64,000 nucleotides of DNA from Ananas comosus (GCF_001540865.1 NC_033640.1:7965741-8029740); one strand, 5' to 3'; positions 1-11,263 are shown, counted from the first letter of the stretch. Numbers and translations: made by a program. Notes: a model not told the origin generated them from the sequence alone.

Positions 1-40
<40 letters not shown>

Positions 41-175
41 CTCGCTTCTTCTCTCTCCCTGTCTCTACTTCCCGTTTTTCTTCGAGGCCCCAGCTACCTC
101 CACCCTGTATGTCTAGTTCATTTTCCTTCAGGAATGAAGTAGGTAGCTTGCTACCTTTTTCTCAAAAAAAAAAAA
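1..175. repeat. Poly-T tract and SINE-tail-like fragment
   Basis: The window opens with 37 T residues followed by a pyrimidine-rich stretch. At about 133-175 there is a self-complementary GGTAGCTTGCTACC motif followed by TTTTTCTC and a run of A. This matches the 3' end of the SINE family seen elsewhere in the window. It is probably a truncated SINE end; no gene is visible. Confidence 0.45.
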
Positions 176-1075
176 ATGTGTGTTTTCTTTTCCATTTTTG
201 TGGAGAAAGTTTTCTACATGGCAGTGCATTTTTTTTTTTTTAATTGTGATTCATCAAGATATTAAAAAAAATAATAATAATGTTACACTGGCTTTCGTTT
301 GTGTATGAGCGAATGAAATGGATGATTACATATTACAGATATGAAATGGAAATGTGAATAAACGACTCCATTCACTTTATTTATCTCACACTTTTAATTC
401 CGTGCTTTGCTATTTAAACAGAGAAAACTGCTACAACTTAGTAAAGGTGGATTCGAATATGACATGAAATCAAATGTCCATACACGTGCTGTTCATAAAT
501 ATGCAATTGCATTGGATGCAGAAATATTATCTTTTCTGATAGTAAATTATAAGAATAGCTATTGAAGTAAAATAAATTTGAAAGTACATAGCGTTAGATG
601 CTCAATATAAAAGTCTATGGATCAACATTTTTAATTATAATTTAACAAAATTTGTAAATAGACAATGACATTAACAGATCGATTTAAAATTATCAGTGAT
701 AAATTCACAGAAATCTAATAAGATTACACTGACTAAAAGTGATTGGATATATCGAATTTAATCTATACAAGGTATATTTATTTATTAATACCATCACCAT
801 CTTAATTAAGTTTGATTTAGGATGCGCTTCTCTTCCTTTTGTTCTTATCTCTTTTTTTTTCTTCTTTTTTTTTTTTTTGGTGAAGCCACACGAGGCCTCG
901 CTTTCATAGCTATGTTTACCTCGCTTTTAATGAATGAAGTAGGAAAACTAGCTATCTTTCCCTTGCAAAAAATTACCCACCATCTTGAAATAGCAAAATT
1001 ATTCTAAAAACTTATGCATACTAAATCTAAAGCCAAAAACTCGAGTCCTAATTAATTTTAACATATCAAAACACT
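176..1075. other. AT-rich intergenic DNA, no gene seen
   Basis: This is AT-rich sequence with short homopolymer runs. The only open frame (about 822-1007) is built on T-runs and has no recognisable domain. A short stretch near 930-960 again resembles the SINE 3' tail (GAATGAAGTAGG followed by an AGCTATCTTTC-like end). Confidence 0.5.
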
Positions 1076-1230
1076 ACCGACCGTCACTAGCGCAAGTGAC
1101 AAAAGACTTGAAGGTTGATACCTGAGGTTCCAAGTTCGAATCCTAGTTGATTCACATTTCCAGCAGAGTTTATTTTTTAAAAAAATAAACGAAACGGGTA
1201 GCATGCTATCTTTCTTNACTCTCCACAGAT
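1076..1230 (+). mobile_element. tRNA-derived SINE copy
   Basis: The copy has an A-box-like TAGCGCAAGTGAC near 1088 and a B-box-like GTTCGAATCC near 1134, in the order and spacing of an RNA polymerase III promoter. A body follows with an A-rich segment and then a 3' hairpin (GGTAGCATGCTATC). Related copies lie at 14118, 15245 (minus), 31278 and 32624 (minus). One ambiguous base (N) sits at 1217, in the tail. Confidence 0.7.
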
Positions 1231-1423
1231 GATATAAGCAGATATAGGGAATAAACAAGTACAAATCACTCGATCTAGTCTAAAGTACACCATGTGTTCT
1301 GATTATTAATGTCCATTAAGATGCTGCAAAGAAATTACCAAGTTCATTTCAGTAATGCTAGGTTTTGAGATTTGTGATCCAGATCATGAGATGTGATAAA
1401 ACTGGCCGACAACAGTCTCCAGC

Positions 1424-4260
1424 TCACGAAACTTCGCGGACTTTCTTAACATCAAAAAATCCAGGCCGCTGCTCGTTTGCTGAAGCAACATCACTAGGCG
1501 ATGCAACGGCAACCACGACCCACTTATCCTTTACTGCCTCAAGTGCATCACCAAACTCCTTAAAATCTTTCACACTGCAAAATCCATGAGGAGAAGTATC
1601 AGTAACTGCAATTCTTTAAGGTGGAAGAAATCGACCATTTTGTGTAGTTCGAGCACACTCAAGGGTCGACACAAGAAAACCAAAAATTTGTTCTGGTTTG
1701 TCCAAATCTAAAAAACCACCAGACTAAATATGAAACTTACGTGGTTGATAGGACTTCTCCATGTCTTTTCTCTCGATATTCTTCCGTGATGCCTCTTAGG
1801 TATCGAAGTAGACTGAGAAATACAGAAAAACAAACAGTTACTGATACTTCAGAGAAGAATCAGGACGAAATAACTCCAATTTATCCAGAAAAGAAGGAAG
1901 TGATTGTGGAAGATAAATTAAAGCAAGATGACATGAGCCATTGTTTGCAATCAGATGCATATGTTTTTCCCTTACATGTTAAAAATTAGCTGAACCATAA
2001 CTCAGTTTGACTTATAATCCTTGGATTGGAATTGCCAGTCAACTTCAAAGGGGGCACATTCTAAATCAAGATATTTTATGTTACACTTCTCCTCCGAATT
2101 TAAATAAGTGATTGTGAAAACAGATCACAGCATTTTATGTTATCTGCTAGAAGGTATGAACCTCAGAAAGACACCAAACTCATATCAGTCTTCAGAAATC
2201 AAACTAACAGGATATAAACCTACAGATGATATGTATTTGCTCATACCTGCTGTAACCTTTTGCATCTGGAAGTTGATAACCTTCTAAGTCTCTTATAGTA
2301 CCTATTATTGCTTTTGTGAGACTATCATCATCTAGTTCTAGCTCCTGGAGAAAGCCGGCTGTCCCATCATATATGGCTAGGGTTTTCAACAAGTTGGGAT
2401 CACGATAAGAAGAGAATGAGAAAACTCCTGCCCCGGGAAACCAATTATTAGTAAAAATACATCTACCTCTTACTCAACTTCTGGTCAATCATTATGGTTT
2501 AAAACACGGCTATACCGGAATAAGCATCAAAACTACATCCTCCTCCATATGCACCACCGCTAGTTCTAAGGCGTTCCCGTAGCCATGTCGTGTTGACACA
2601 ACTAGAAATTACATAAATACTTCCATGGAGCTGATATCCACTCTCATATATGTTAGCAGCTTTCCCAACATAGTTAACCTGTAGAGATGATGAGAAAAGA
2701 ATGTTAATTTCATATATCAAAGACGTTACTTTAGTTGAATTCCATTTAGGTTGAAAAGTGGAAGGTGCACCTGTGTGGGAATGACAATTGCTTCATTTCC
2801 GGGAGAAAGTATGGTTTCCCAGGAATTGTTCCCAGGAAATGCAGTCGGAAGGGAATCAACAAATTTGGAAAGATATTTTGTAGCGGCCACAAGATTTTCC
2901 TCGTCCGACGTCATATTAATCGTGCAACCTTTCCTTGAGAGAAGGGACTTACGTATTTCCTCGAGCGAAATAGAAATTTTATCCCAATCATCATCAACTT
3001 TCTTCTCAAGATCTTGTAAGAACTCCATATAGCTGGTTAACATATATTTGACTGTCATAGTAAGCGTCAAATTCACTGAAAAGTATGATAGACAAAATGT
3101 GTTCCTCCCATAGTACTCTAAAAATGGTCATCAAATGAAGCAACTGTTCAGAGTTCTTTGCATTTAAAAATTCGTGATGAATGTTTTCAAATAATCGATA
3201 ATCAATAGAGATGTTATCATTATTACTAATAATTACCACCATGATGTTGAAGTTATTAATAACACAAAATAAATACAAAAATACCACAAACTAATTTTAG
3301 TATAAATTTTGAGGATTGGAGTAAGGCAATATTGCACGATGGACAACCTAATGCCACTAATTTGTTCATCAACCCATCCAGCAACATTTAGCTTAGCATT
3401 TATTCTTCTAGCTGCAATGAAAGAACCAGAGCCTTTTATTTTTGTCTGCAAAATAGAAATCTGTTAGAGCAACGTAATATACAGCTTTTTGAGATCATGA
3501 CACATCAAAAGAAAATCTAACGAAAAACCTCCATTTTTGCTCTGCTTTGAGCAACAAACTGTTTAAAGCGTTGCTTTTCCTTGAATTCAACTTCTCGAAG
3601 AATGCAGTTTATCTGCAGCAAAAACATATCACTTATTTATGCAATAAACTAATATTCCAATGCTCTAATGTATCCCTAATTAAAAGGTGTTTTTAGGAAA
3701 CTAGTGTGATGCTTGCTATTTAAGCTGTGTAGGTGAAGTTCTTGAATTCCTAACATGTAAGCTAGGAAGTAATGAATGGCTTAAACCACAAAAAGTACAC
3801 AGAGAGAATGTAAATCAGGGGTTCTAAAGCTGAAAAGGGTAGTATTACCAGTTTGAATAGGTCCTCTACCCGTTCCGACAGGGCTTTTCCACGAACAATG
3901 ACATGGGCACATAAATCCATCTTTTTTCCACTTTTAGAAGATACGAAAGGGTAAATACAGATTCCTCCAGTCTTTCTTCCAATCAGATGGTTAAGCTGTA
4001 CAAAATCCATATCTTTTGTGCCCATTTCCAGCAAAGATTGACCGTTTGAGAATGTGTCAGTATCAATACAAGTTTCATGCAAAAATCCAGTAAGTTTAAA
4101 TAATTTTGAGATTGAAGGAAAAGAATTCTCACCAGAACAGTGGTACTAGCTGAAGAAATTCTTGCTTCAAGGGACTCATATCAAATACAACTTCCAAGTA
4201 GACAATGTTATTTGTTAAAAGGTTGTGCTTCACAACGTTTACTCCATTAACATCTTCAAT
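1424..4260 (-). pseudogene. 3' half of a presequence protease (PreP, M16C family) gene
   Basis: Nine exons encode the C-terminal part of PreP, the zinc metallopeptidase that degrades targeting peptides in mitochondria and plastids. Exons in transcript order: 4133-4260, 3849-4041, 3529-3612, 3348-3445, 2771-3032, 2516-2678, 2247-2427, 1741-1812, 1424-1574. The lengths join in frame (444 codons with stop) and end in a typical PreP tail (DVKKVREVS). Recognised family signatures include LEMGTKDMDFVQLN, the RKTGGI segment, NEAIVIPTQV, SGGAYGGGC, SYRDPNLLKTL and YQLPDAKGYS. Plant PreP is about 1,080 residues, so only about 41% is present and the N-terminal half with the HxxEH zinc site is missing. 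The acceptor before 4041 reads GG where AG is needed. A LINE lies directly upstream. I call it a truncated copy, probably non-functional. An alternative is a real gene whose 5' exons I failed to find. Confidence 0.8.
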
Positions 4261-4563
4261 CTAAAGAAAAGGTATATACGCCATTAATGAATTATGATTT
4301 TTCTGCTAATAACTTAATATTAATGTAATGTTAAGATACTAAAAACCCAGTTAAAAATTAATAAGAATTTCATTAATCAGCATGAACTTTCAGAAAATAT
4401 GTCATAGGTCCTAAAATATAATAAAAAAAAGAAATTAGTGGCAAATATAAAAATTGCTGGAATTTTACGTGAACATAGAAAGGAATATTCATACNTTATT
4501 TTTTTTCTTTTTTTTTTTTCTTTCTTCTTCCTCTTTCATTCCTCTCTCTTTTTTTTTTATGCT

Positions 4564-5523
4564 TCAACAGTCTAGTCTTTGAAGTTCGGTCATTAAGTGT
4601 TTTTTGGTAATCAAAATACTGTGGAAGTGGGTCTTGCACCATTCCTTTATCCGAATTCTGCAGTGCCTGAGTTTAGCTGTTATGGTGAGGATCGCCGAGT
4701 TCTTGCGGCCAACTTCGTTCCACCAGAGAGGTATTTTGGTAAGAAAATCCTCCTTTGTTAGCCATACAGGCTCAAAACGAAATTTCCTTGGCACGAGTGG
4801 GCGGCCCGTAGTGAGAAGTATTGGGGTATGGTCAGAGGTGATCCTGGGGAGTGCTTTGACCTTGTAGAGGCGAAAAGATTGATCCCATTCCGTTGAGATA
4901 AGAAATCTGTCGAGCTTGGCTAGAGACGGACGGTGTTGCATATTCGACCAAGTGTAATATTAGTTGGACAATGGTAGGTCTATGACCTCGAGACCAGAAA
5001 TGAGATCCGCGAACATGGACATAGCTTTATTACTCCACGATTTGCCTTTCCTTTCAGAATAATTTTTGGTGAAGTTGAAGTCACCGCAGATTACCCAGTT
5101 TGAGGTGCAAGAGTTGCAAAGAGATATGAGTTCTGAGCATAACTCCTCTTTGCCGTCCCAAGCTGGTGGCCCGTAGACGTTGGTGATATAGAACGATTTC
5201 CCAGTAGTGAGGTGGGTCAAGTGTAAAGTCAACGAGAACTTTCGTAGTAAAACCTCATCGGATTTGAAAAATTTCGAACTCCAGCAAGTGATAATTCCAC
5301 CGGAGGCCCCAATAGCCGGAACAAATTGGCACTTGTCAAAGCTAGAGCCGCAGCAAAAGCGGAGGAAAGAGCGAGATACGGAGTCCACCTTGGATTCTTG
5401 AATACAAATAACGGAGTTGAAATAACTAGCGACAACGGACCTGACACTACGATGCTTTACGGGGTCGTTAAGACCCCTGACATTCCAACTTAAAATGTTA
5501 AACATCAAAAAAGTAGGGCACAC
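4564..5523 (-). pseudogene. LINE ORF2 fragment: AP-type endonuclease domain
   Basis: This frame shows the ordered catalytic signatures of the L1 endonuclease, which nicks target DNA to prime reverse transcription: NILSWNVRGLN near the start, CIQESK, NVYGPP, CGDFNF, LDRFLIS and TSDHTPIL. The frame is continuous from 5523 to 4564 except for one TAA at 4960-4962, between LPLSN and YYTWSN. The downstream reading (4564-4941) is in the same frame, so this is a single nonsense mutation and not a frameshift. After the endonuclease, about 60 residues lead to a stop at 4564 and then the A-rich tail. No reverse transcriptase follows, so the element cannot move on its own. Confidence 0.85.
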
Positions 5524-7127
5524 AAAAAAGGCTTCACTTCCGCCTAAAGTGTCCAGATCCTACACGTTCGCGCGGATGAACTTGCGACGCTCCGTGGCTT
5601 CTGCATCGGAAAGGCTGACCCCGCATAGATTGCTTTTCGACTTTATTTTCTTCCTGGTCCATTTGCGCGCCGTGGTTCCAATGCCTGGCGATCCGCTTTC
5701 GGAAAGTCGCGCTTTCCTACACATCGCTCTGTCAAGCACGGAGTCAGATGTCAAGTTGTTGAGCCGCGCGCTCGACCTGGGTAGTGCTTGATCGACACAT
5801 TTGTAGACAGCAATAGAGAGAGGTGGGTCAACTGCAGCCGCTGTCTGTTCCATAGGGTCGGACCTCAAGTGAGCGGAGCGTGATCCATCAGCGTGCCCGA
5901 AATCGAGGGGTCCAGAGAGAGAAGCCTGGGTGGGCGCGACACAGCCTGAGACCCAAGGGGACTTGGGGATAGTGGGCCAGCCCATTTGAAGTTCGGTCGG
6001 GTACGAATAAATTTCCGATGAGGTGGAGCGCAAATTTGCGGAGTAACGCTGAGGAAATGATCCTATATGAGTGGGGGTTCCGAGCGGGCGGCGTCCAGTT
6101 GCGTTCTCTTTGGGCTCTAAAGCCTTGTTGGAGCTCGGGGGGCTCAAGAGATGGCACTCGCGAGGTGGAGGAAAGTGGCCCAGTCTGGTGGGGCCCAAGC
6201 CATGCAAGTGCAGAAAGACGGTCCATTGCGGATCCGTCGAGGTGCTACCCGCAGAAGGAGCAATTAATGTTAACGTCAATAAAGGCGTGAGGCCGAAGGG
6301 AGGGATGAGTCTGTCGTAATCAATGCCATGGTTAAAGCCGTGGTGACTTTTCGAGATCTCGGGCCCTACCCAATTTTCGAACCAATCTCCTGAGTGTGGG
6401 CGCGAGTCCCCGTAGAAGATAGTGCTTTTTGGAGAGATCTGAATGGGGGGAAATATGGTGGAACTTAGGGGGGTGCAAAATGATCAAAGTCAACTGAAAT
6501 AGGATTGTTGCAACCTGTAAAACCGAAACTTTTGCATCCCTTTTGAACTAGTTTCACAAAAAAGGAAGGTCCGAGACGATTCCGAGGCGATCTTGCAGAA
6601 TCTCTAGCAGCCAGATCTCCTCTAACCGGGACGGCATCGACCAGAGCTCCTCCGTCCGAGTCGGCACCGGCCAAGACCCATCCCGCGTGGTCTCCACCGG
6701 CTAGGGCTCCGCCGTCCAGGTCTCCGCCGACCGGCGCTTTTCTGACCAGGTGGAGGTCGGGCGGGGGGGTAAAAGGGTAGAGTTTGGCCGGAGCTCTGTC
6801 GACCAGAACTACATTGGCCTGGATGCTGTCAATTGTGGCTTTCCCGCCTTGATCTCCGTTGACCGGGTCATTGCCGAGCGGGACTCTCCCGCCTTGATCT
6901 CCGCCGACCGGGGTTCGTCCAACCATGGCTGCGCTGCCGCCGGCGGTGGCTCCGCCGACCGAAGGCCGATCAATTCCGACCATGGCTTCACGACCGCCGA
7001 AGGTGGCTCCGCTCCCTTTGCTATCAGCAAAGATGCGGCGCTCAACTTCGTGCGAACCCTCATCAGGATCATGATGATCAGTTCTAACAATCGGAGGCGG
7101 AGGATTCCCAGGTCCGCCGTTCCGGGC
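5524..7127 (-). other. LINE spacer between ORF1 and ORF2, degenerate
   Basis: This GC-rich segment between the two recognisable LINE frames carries several overlapping open frames on both strands but no domain I recognise. At about 6600-6990 it consists of imperfect short repeats (units like CCGCCGACCG and TCTCC) that translate on the minus strand as Gly/Asp-rich VGGDQGG-type repeats. It probably represents the ORF1 distal part and 5' untranslated region of ORF2 after mutation. I do not call any of its frames as genes. Confidence 0.55.
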
Positions 7128-8375
7128 CTACTTTTCTAGCTGTATTAGCACCGAGATGGAGATATCGCCGAAAGTGATCTCGACGTTCTCAGGAATGTCT
7201 GAGAGATAGTTCACGGCCACAAGGCAGCGGTAGCCCGAAAGATCTGCCATCCGCCTAGTAAGATCGTCCACTTTGATAAATCGGCCGAAGCCACCGACGA
7301 GGGCCGCGACAGTTCGGGAGGACCAACATTCGTACGGAAGGCGGACCAGCCGAATCCATGCGTTGTAAGGAGGATGGAAGCGTCGAGCCCCTCTGTATGG
7401 GTGCCAGGCAAAACACCTGAGCCTGAGCTCACCTAGGCTGATGAGCTCCCTACGGATGAGGGATTTAGCGGTGACCCACTCAGGAAGGAAGACGACGAAG
7501 TCGCGCTCCCTGTACCTGGAGACCAAGAAATCTGATGGGTAGCCCCCAAAGCGGTTTGCGAGGCCGTGAGCAATAGTGTCCTGCGTGAAGTGGCCGAGGT
7601 TCGCCGGGGGTACCACGTCGACGAGAATGGCATTGCGTCGCCTATTTTGTCGGGCGGAGAAGTCTTCAGATAGAGGGACGAAGGCGCTCAAGTATGAAGG
7701 GCGCGCGCGCGTCGCACGGTAGACGTTGAAAGGTAGATGGTCCATGCAGCTCCGGGCTTTGTGACCTGTTTTAAAACACAAAGAGCACCTAATGGGATCT
7801 CGGCAGTCGGCAGCCCAGTGATCCCTTCCCAGGCACCGGAAACACCTTCCTTTGAGCTTGAAGCTGGTGTGCCTGGGAGCTCGGGCAGTGGAAAAGCGAG
7901 GTGGAGTTGGGTGTGATGGAGTTGGGGGAGTAGAGAGGAGAGCCTCCTTGAAGCTCTTCTTATCCAGAGTAGTAGGTGTGCTCTTGCTTAAGGCTTGCTC
8001 AATCCATTGCAAGTCTTCCTTAATGACAATGGGGGTGGTGGAGTCATCTTTCTCAAAGATGGAAACTCGAGTTAATGCTGAACCACAGGCATCCGCCCAG
8101 CGCAGCTTTTTGGAGGAGGTGGATGAGCATCCATTAAGGCACGAACGTTGGAGGCAAGTGAGACCTTTAATTCCGTAGCCTAATTTACATTTGAGCGTTT
8201 GAAACCTCGTCTCGAGTTCTTGGCAGAGCCCAGAGGTGTAAGAGCTGGGGGTCTTCAGGCTCCGGTTCACCGAGGATTCAAAGGCCTTCCCAAACACCTT
8301 CGCTGTGCGCGTCGCCTCCGCTGTGCGCGTCGCCTCCGCTGTCTTCCCGTTTTGGCTCACCTCCGCCGTCTTCAT
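7128..8375 (-). CDS. LINE ORF1 (gag-like, zinc knuckle protein)
   Basis: This is a 415-residue open frame on the LINE sense strand. Two CCHC zinc knuckles are visible at residues 178-191 (CFRCLGRDHWAADC) and 197-210 (CSLCFKTGHKARSC), each with C-x2-C-x4-H-x4-C spacing. The region before them is rich in S/T/P. The region after (about 240-400) resembles the RRM-like or DUF4283-like domain of plant LINE ORF1 proteins, with motifs such as WIRLVRLPYECW. The N terminus starts with a short KTAEATRTAEATRTAK repeat. Such proteins bind the element RNA to form a particle for retrotransposition. The frame is intact, but the element lacks its polymerase. The start codon is the first ATG of the frame and is unverified. 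Confidence 0.75.
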   Translation of the reverse strand: MKTAEVSQNGKTAEATRTAEATRTAKVFGKAFESSVNRSLKTPSSYTSGLCQELETRFQTLKCKLGYGIKGLTCLQRSCLNGCSSTSSKKLRWADACGSALTRVSIFEKDDSTTPIVIKEDLQWIEQALSKSTPTTLDKKSFKEALLSTPPTPSHPTPPRFSTARAPRHTSFKLKGRCFRCLGRDHWAADCRDPIRCSLCFKTGHKARSCMDHLPFNVYRATRARPSYLSAFVPLSEDFSARQNRRRNAILVDVVPPANLGHFTQDTIAHGLANRFGGYPSDFLVSRYRERDFVVFLPEWVTAKSLIRRELISLGELRLRCFAWHPYRGARRFHPPYNAWIRLVRLPYECWSSRTVAALVGGFGRFIKVDDLTRRMADLSGYRCLVAVNYLSDIPENVEITFGDISISVLIQLEK

Positions 8376-8451
8376 TCTTGTTTTAGTATCCTAAAACGGT
8401 AACTAAAACATGATGGAATACTCGAGGAACTCACACTTCCCCTGTGCAGCC

Positions 8452-9472
8452 TGTTTGGCATAGATTCTGAAAAAATAATATCTGTAGAATTAATTTTGAT
8501 TTACAGAATTGATTTTGATTAAAAACAATAAAGTATGCGACAAAATTTAGATGGAAAGTAATTCTTCTAAAATTATTTTGTAAAGCTATTTAGCAAAATT
8601 TTTTAGATATTGATATACAATAATTTTTTTTACTAAATTTCATTATAAAAAATTAAAATTTGAATTTAAATTTAACTAAATTTTTTAAATATTAAATTTT
8701 AAATTTTAAATTTTTTGCAAAATTTTAAATTTTGATATTTTAATCTAAAATATAAATTTGAAATTTGAAAATTTAAAATATAAAAAGTAAAAATTAAAAT
8801 ATAATTTAAAATTTAAAATGTAAATTTTAATTTTTAATTTCAAATATAAAATCTAAATTTGAAATTTAAAACTTAAAATTAACATTAAAGTTAAAATTTA
8901 AAAATTTAAATTTCATTTTTCAAAATTTGAAATTTTTTATTTGAAATCAAAACTTACAATTTACAATTTACAATTTACAATTTTAAATTTTAAATTTTAA
9001 ATTCTAAATTCTAAATTCTAAATTTTAAAGTTTAAATTTTAAATTCTAAATCCTAAATTCTAAATTTTATCTTAAATTTGAAATTTAAAATTTAAAATTT
9101 TGAATTTTAAATTTTAAAATTGGGATTTGAATTTTAATATCTAAATTTTAAATTTTAAATTTCGAAATTTGAAATATAAAAGTTAAAATTTGAAATTTAA
9201 AATTTCAAATATAAATTTTAATTTTAAAACTAAAATTTTAATTTAAATTTAAATTTTGAATCTAAAATTAAAATATAAAATTGAAGTTTGAGTTCAAAAT
9301 CAAAAATAGATTCAAGAAGTAGATTTTAGGTGCTTTTGATTTTGGGTCTTGAAAGTTAGAAAATTAATTTTAAAAATCAGAATTAGATTTTGAAAACGAG
9401 ATTGTCAAATGTTTTATTTAGCCGAAAATTATTTTTGGATCCAAAATCACTTTTTCGGAAGGTAGCCAAACA
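8452..9472. mobile_element. TIR element with AAATTT-rich interior
   Basis: The ends are inverted: the left begins TGTTTGGCATAGATTCTGAA, and the right end read in reverse begins TGTTTGGCTACCTTCCGAAA. The flanks GTGCAGCC (8444-8451) and ACGTAGCC (9473-9480) match at five of eight positions, so an 8-bp hAT-type duplication is possible but weak. The interior (about 8620-9300) is almost entirely permutations of AAATTT and TAAATTTTAAA and carries no coding frame. I interpret it as a non-autonomous DNA transposon with a decayed or expanded low-complexity core. Confidence 0.5.
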
Positions 9473-10401
9473 ACGTAGCCAAACACTGACTAAATTTTGA
9501 AATAGTATTTGAACTGTCTAGCAATCTCAACTAGAGCCCATTAGATATTGGACCCCTCAAGTGGTCCAAGCTAAATCACAAAATAAATAATAAAATCTAG
9601 CAAAATTGTCATTGGGTAATCTTATATTATGTTAAATTAAATTACATTACTTTAAGTAAGAATTATTTGAATTAAACCTCTTAAATTAACATTTTCTTAA
9701 ATAAATTGACAAAACAATAAACTAAAGCCAACTGTATAATTTTTAGGCTCTTATGAAAGTAGAAATTTTAAGAGCTAACTATTTGGATGTCGGAACGTAT
9801 TACCCAGCAATTACTTATGCCAAATAAGAGGTTTTTGGTGGTGATTTATTTTACTCTTAGAAATAACTTAGGGGATGAATATATCACCTCATTGTAGGCA
9901 TCTAATACCAATTAATGTATTTTACTTGAACAAATAAAAGAAATATTTTAGATAAGATATTCAAAAAGAGACTAATTTGGATGTGAGAACAAGTTACCAA
10001 GTGATAACTTATTTCCTATAGGAATTATTCGAATGTCAGAATAAGTTATTCAATTATAACTTATGCACTTTGAAAATTTTCTTTTTGATTGCAAGTTAAG
10101 AATTTGATTTTACATCTTTAGAAGTTACTGAGAAGCATGTTTTTAAGTCGGATAATATACACACCTATAAGATTATTTATTTTATTCAAAAAAAACAATT
10201 CGAAAATTGAATATGATATGCTTTTGGAGACTTATTAGTCATATTCTTCATCTATTAAGCACAAAAGCTTTTCGAAAAAAATAAAAAACATATACTAATT
10301 AAAATATTTATACATCCAAATAGAACAATATTTTCTATTTTCAAAGACTTAATTTACTATCCTACATATTTTGCAATAGACTAGAGAAGCTATATTACAT
10401 A
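9473..10401. other. AT-rich intergenic DNA, no gene seen
   Basis: I see no open frame of note and no recognisable domain. The motif AAGTTA/TTATTC-like (AATAAGTTAC, TAACTTAT) recurs on both strands between about 9780 and 10100, suggesting a decayed inverted-repeat element without definable ends. Confidence 0.4.
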
Positions 10402-11159
10402 TAGGGATGTAATGTGGGCCGTGCCGGGCTGGCACGGCCCACATTTTCCGGGCCAAATCGGGCCACTGGTCGGCCCGGCCCGACCCGGTTCTTAATCCGG
10501 GCCGTGCCGTGCCGGCCCGTTTCCATGAAGTAGAAGACCCGGCCCGGCCCCCGGGCCCGCCCAGCACGGGCCGTGCCGGGCCGGGCCGGGCTTCCTGCCA
10601 GCCTGCCAGGCTACCAGGCCCTTTCTTTTTTTCCTTCTCTTTCCACAGTTATTTTTTGTCCAATTTTTTTTTTCAGAAAAAAATATTTTTAATCACTCTT
10701 TTTGTACTTATTTGAGAGAAGAGAATTGATATTATAAAAAATAATTACAAATTTTTAAATTTTCAAATTCATAAAGAAGATATTGTATAAAAATATTAAA
10801 ATTTAAATCTTTTGGACCAAACTACCTCTCTCCAACAGTCAAAATTTTGACTGTTGGGAAGGACACTTTTAGTCAACCCAAAAGATCCTTGGAGAGCCCC
10901 CGCGGGCCCCCCCACCCAAAGCCAGACAGCCTCATAAGGCATGCTACAGTCGTATGACCGGGGGCGGACGAGTGCCGGCCGGGTAAAAAAAACATCTCCT
11001 GGGCCCCGCACGGAAGAAAATCGTGTCCATGCCGGGCCGTCCAACACACACTCACACACACACACACAAAAGGAACCACACTGATTCAAGTGTCGGACGG
11101 ATACAAAGTACTCAATGCAATAATAAATGAAAGGCCGCCCGGCCCGTTTAAAACCCCTA
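10402..11159. mobile_element. Non-autonomous hAT-type element, GC-rich ends
   Basis: The 758-bp element is flanked by a perfect 8-bp direct repeat, ATTACATA, at 10394-10401 and 11160-11167. The left end starts TAGGGATGTAATGTGGGCCG, and the right end in reverse starts TAGGGGTTTTAAACGGGCCG, so the terminal inverted repeats are imperfect. An 8-bp duplication with short TAGGG-type inverted repeats fits the hAT superfamily. The left 200 bp is packed with GGGCCGTGCCGGGC-like repeats on both strands that can form strong hairpins. No transposase is encoded; the open frames inside are repeat-derived. Confidence 0.8.
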
Positions 11160-11220
11160 ATTACATATTATAGAAGCTACACCAAACAAGCACTATTTTA
11201 TTTGGAAGCTAAAAAGCCAT

Positions 11221-11222
11221 AA

Positions 11223-11259
<37 letters not shown>

Positions 11260-11263
11260 TCTT
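11221..11263. repeat. (AAT)n microsatellite
   Basis: About 14 AAT units lie just left of the MITE at 11316. More TTA units occur at 11296-11310 and 11535-11566, so the MITE sits inside a trinucleotide repeat tract. Confidence 0.85.

Larger units (their letters stand above)
4496..8400 (-). mobile_element. L1-type LINE, 3'-truncated and mutated
   Basis: Read on the minus strand, the element has a 5' end near 8400, then ORF1 with two CCHC zinc knuckles, a long degenerate spacer, and an AP-type endonuclease at the start of ORF2. It ends near 4561 in an A-rich tail (T-rich on the plus strand, 4496-4560). The reverse transcriptase and RNase H regions are absent. Flanks at about 4471-4492 and 8407-8425 share AACAT...GGAATA, which could be an old, imperfect target-site duplication. 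An N at 4495 lies at the tail boundary, so an assembly fault at this end cannot be excluded. Confidence 0.8.

Noticed and set aside
1134..1143. B-box suggesting a tRNA gene
   Set aside because: There is no cloverleaf with a matching acceptor stem; the sequence is a SINE head.
5560..6279. 240-codon minus-strand frame in the LINE spacer
   Set aside because: No motif is recognised, overlapping frames exist on both strands, and it lies between the LINE ORFs.
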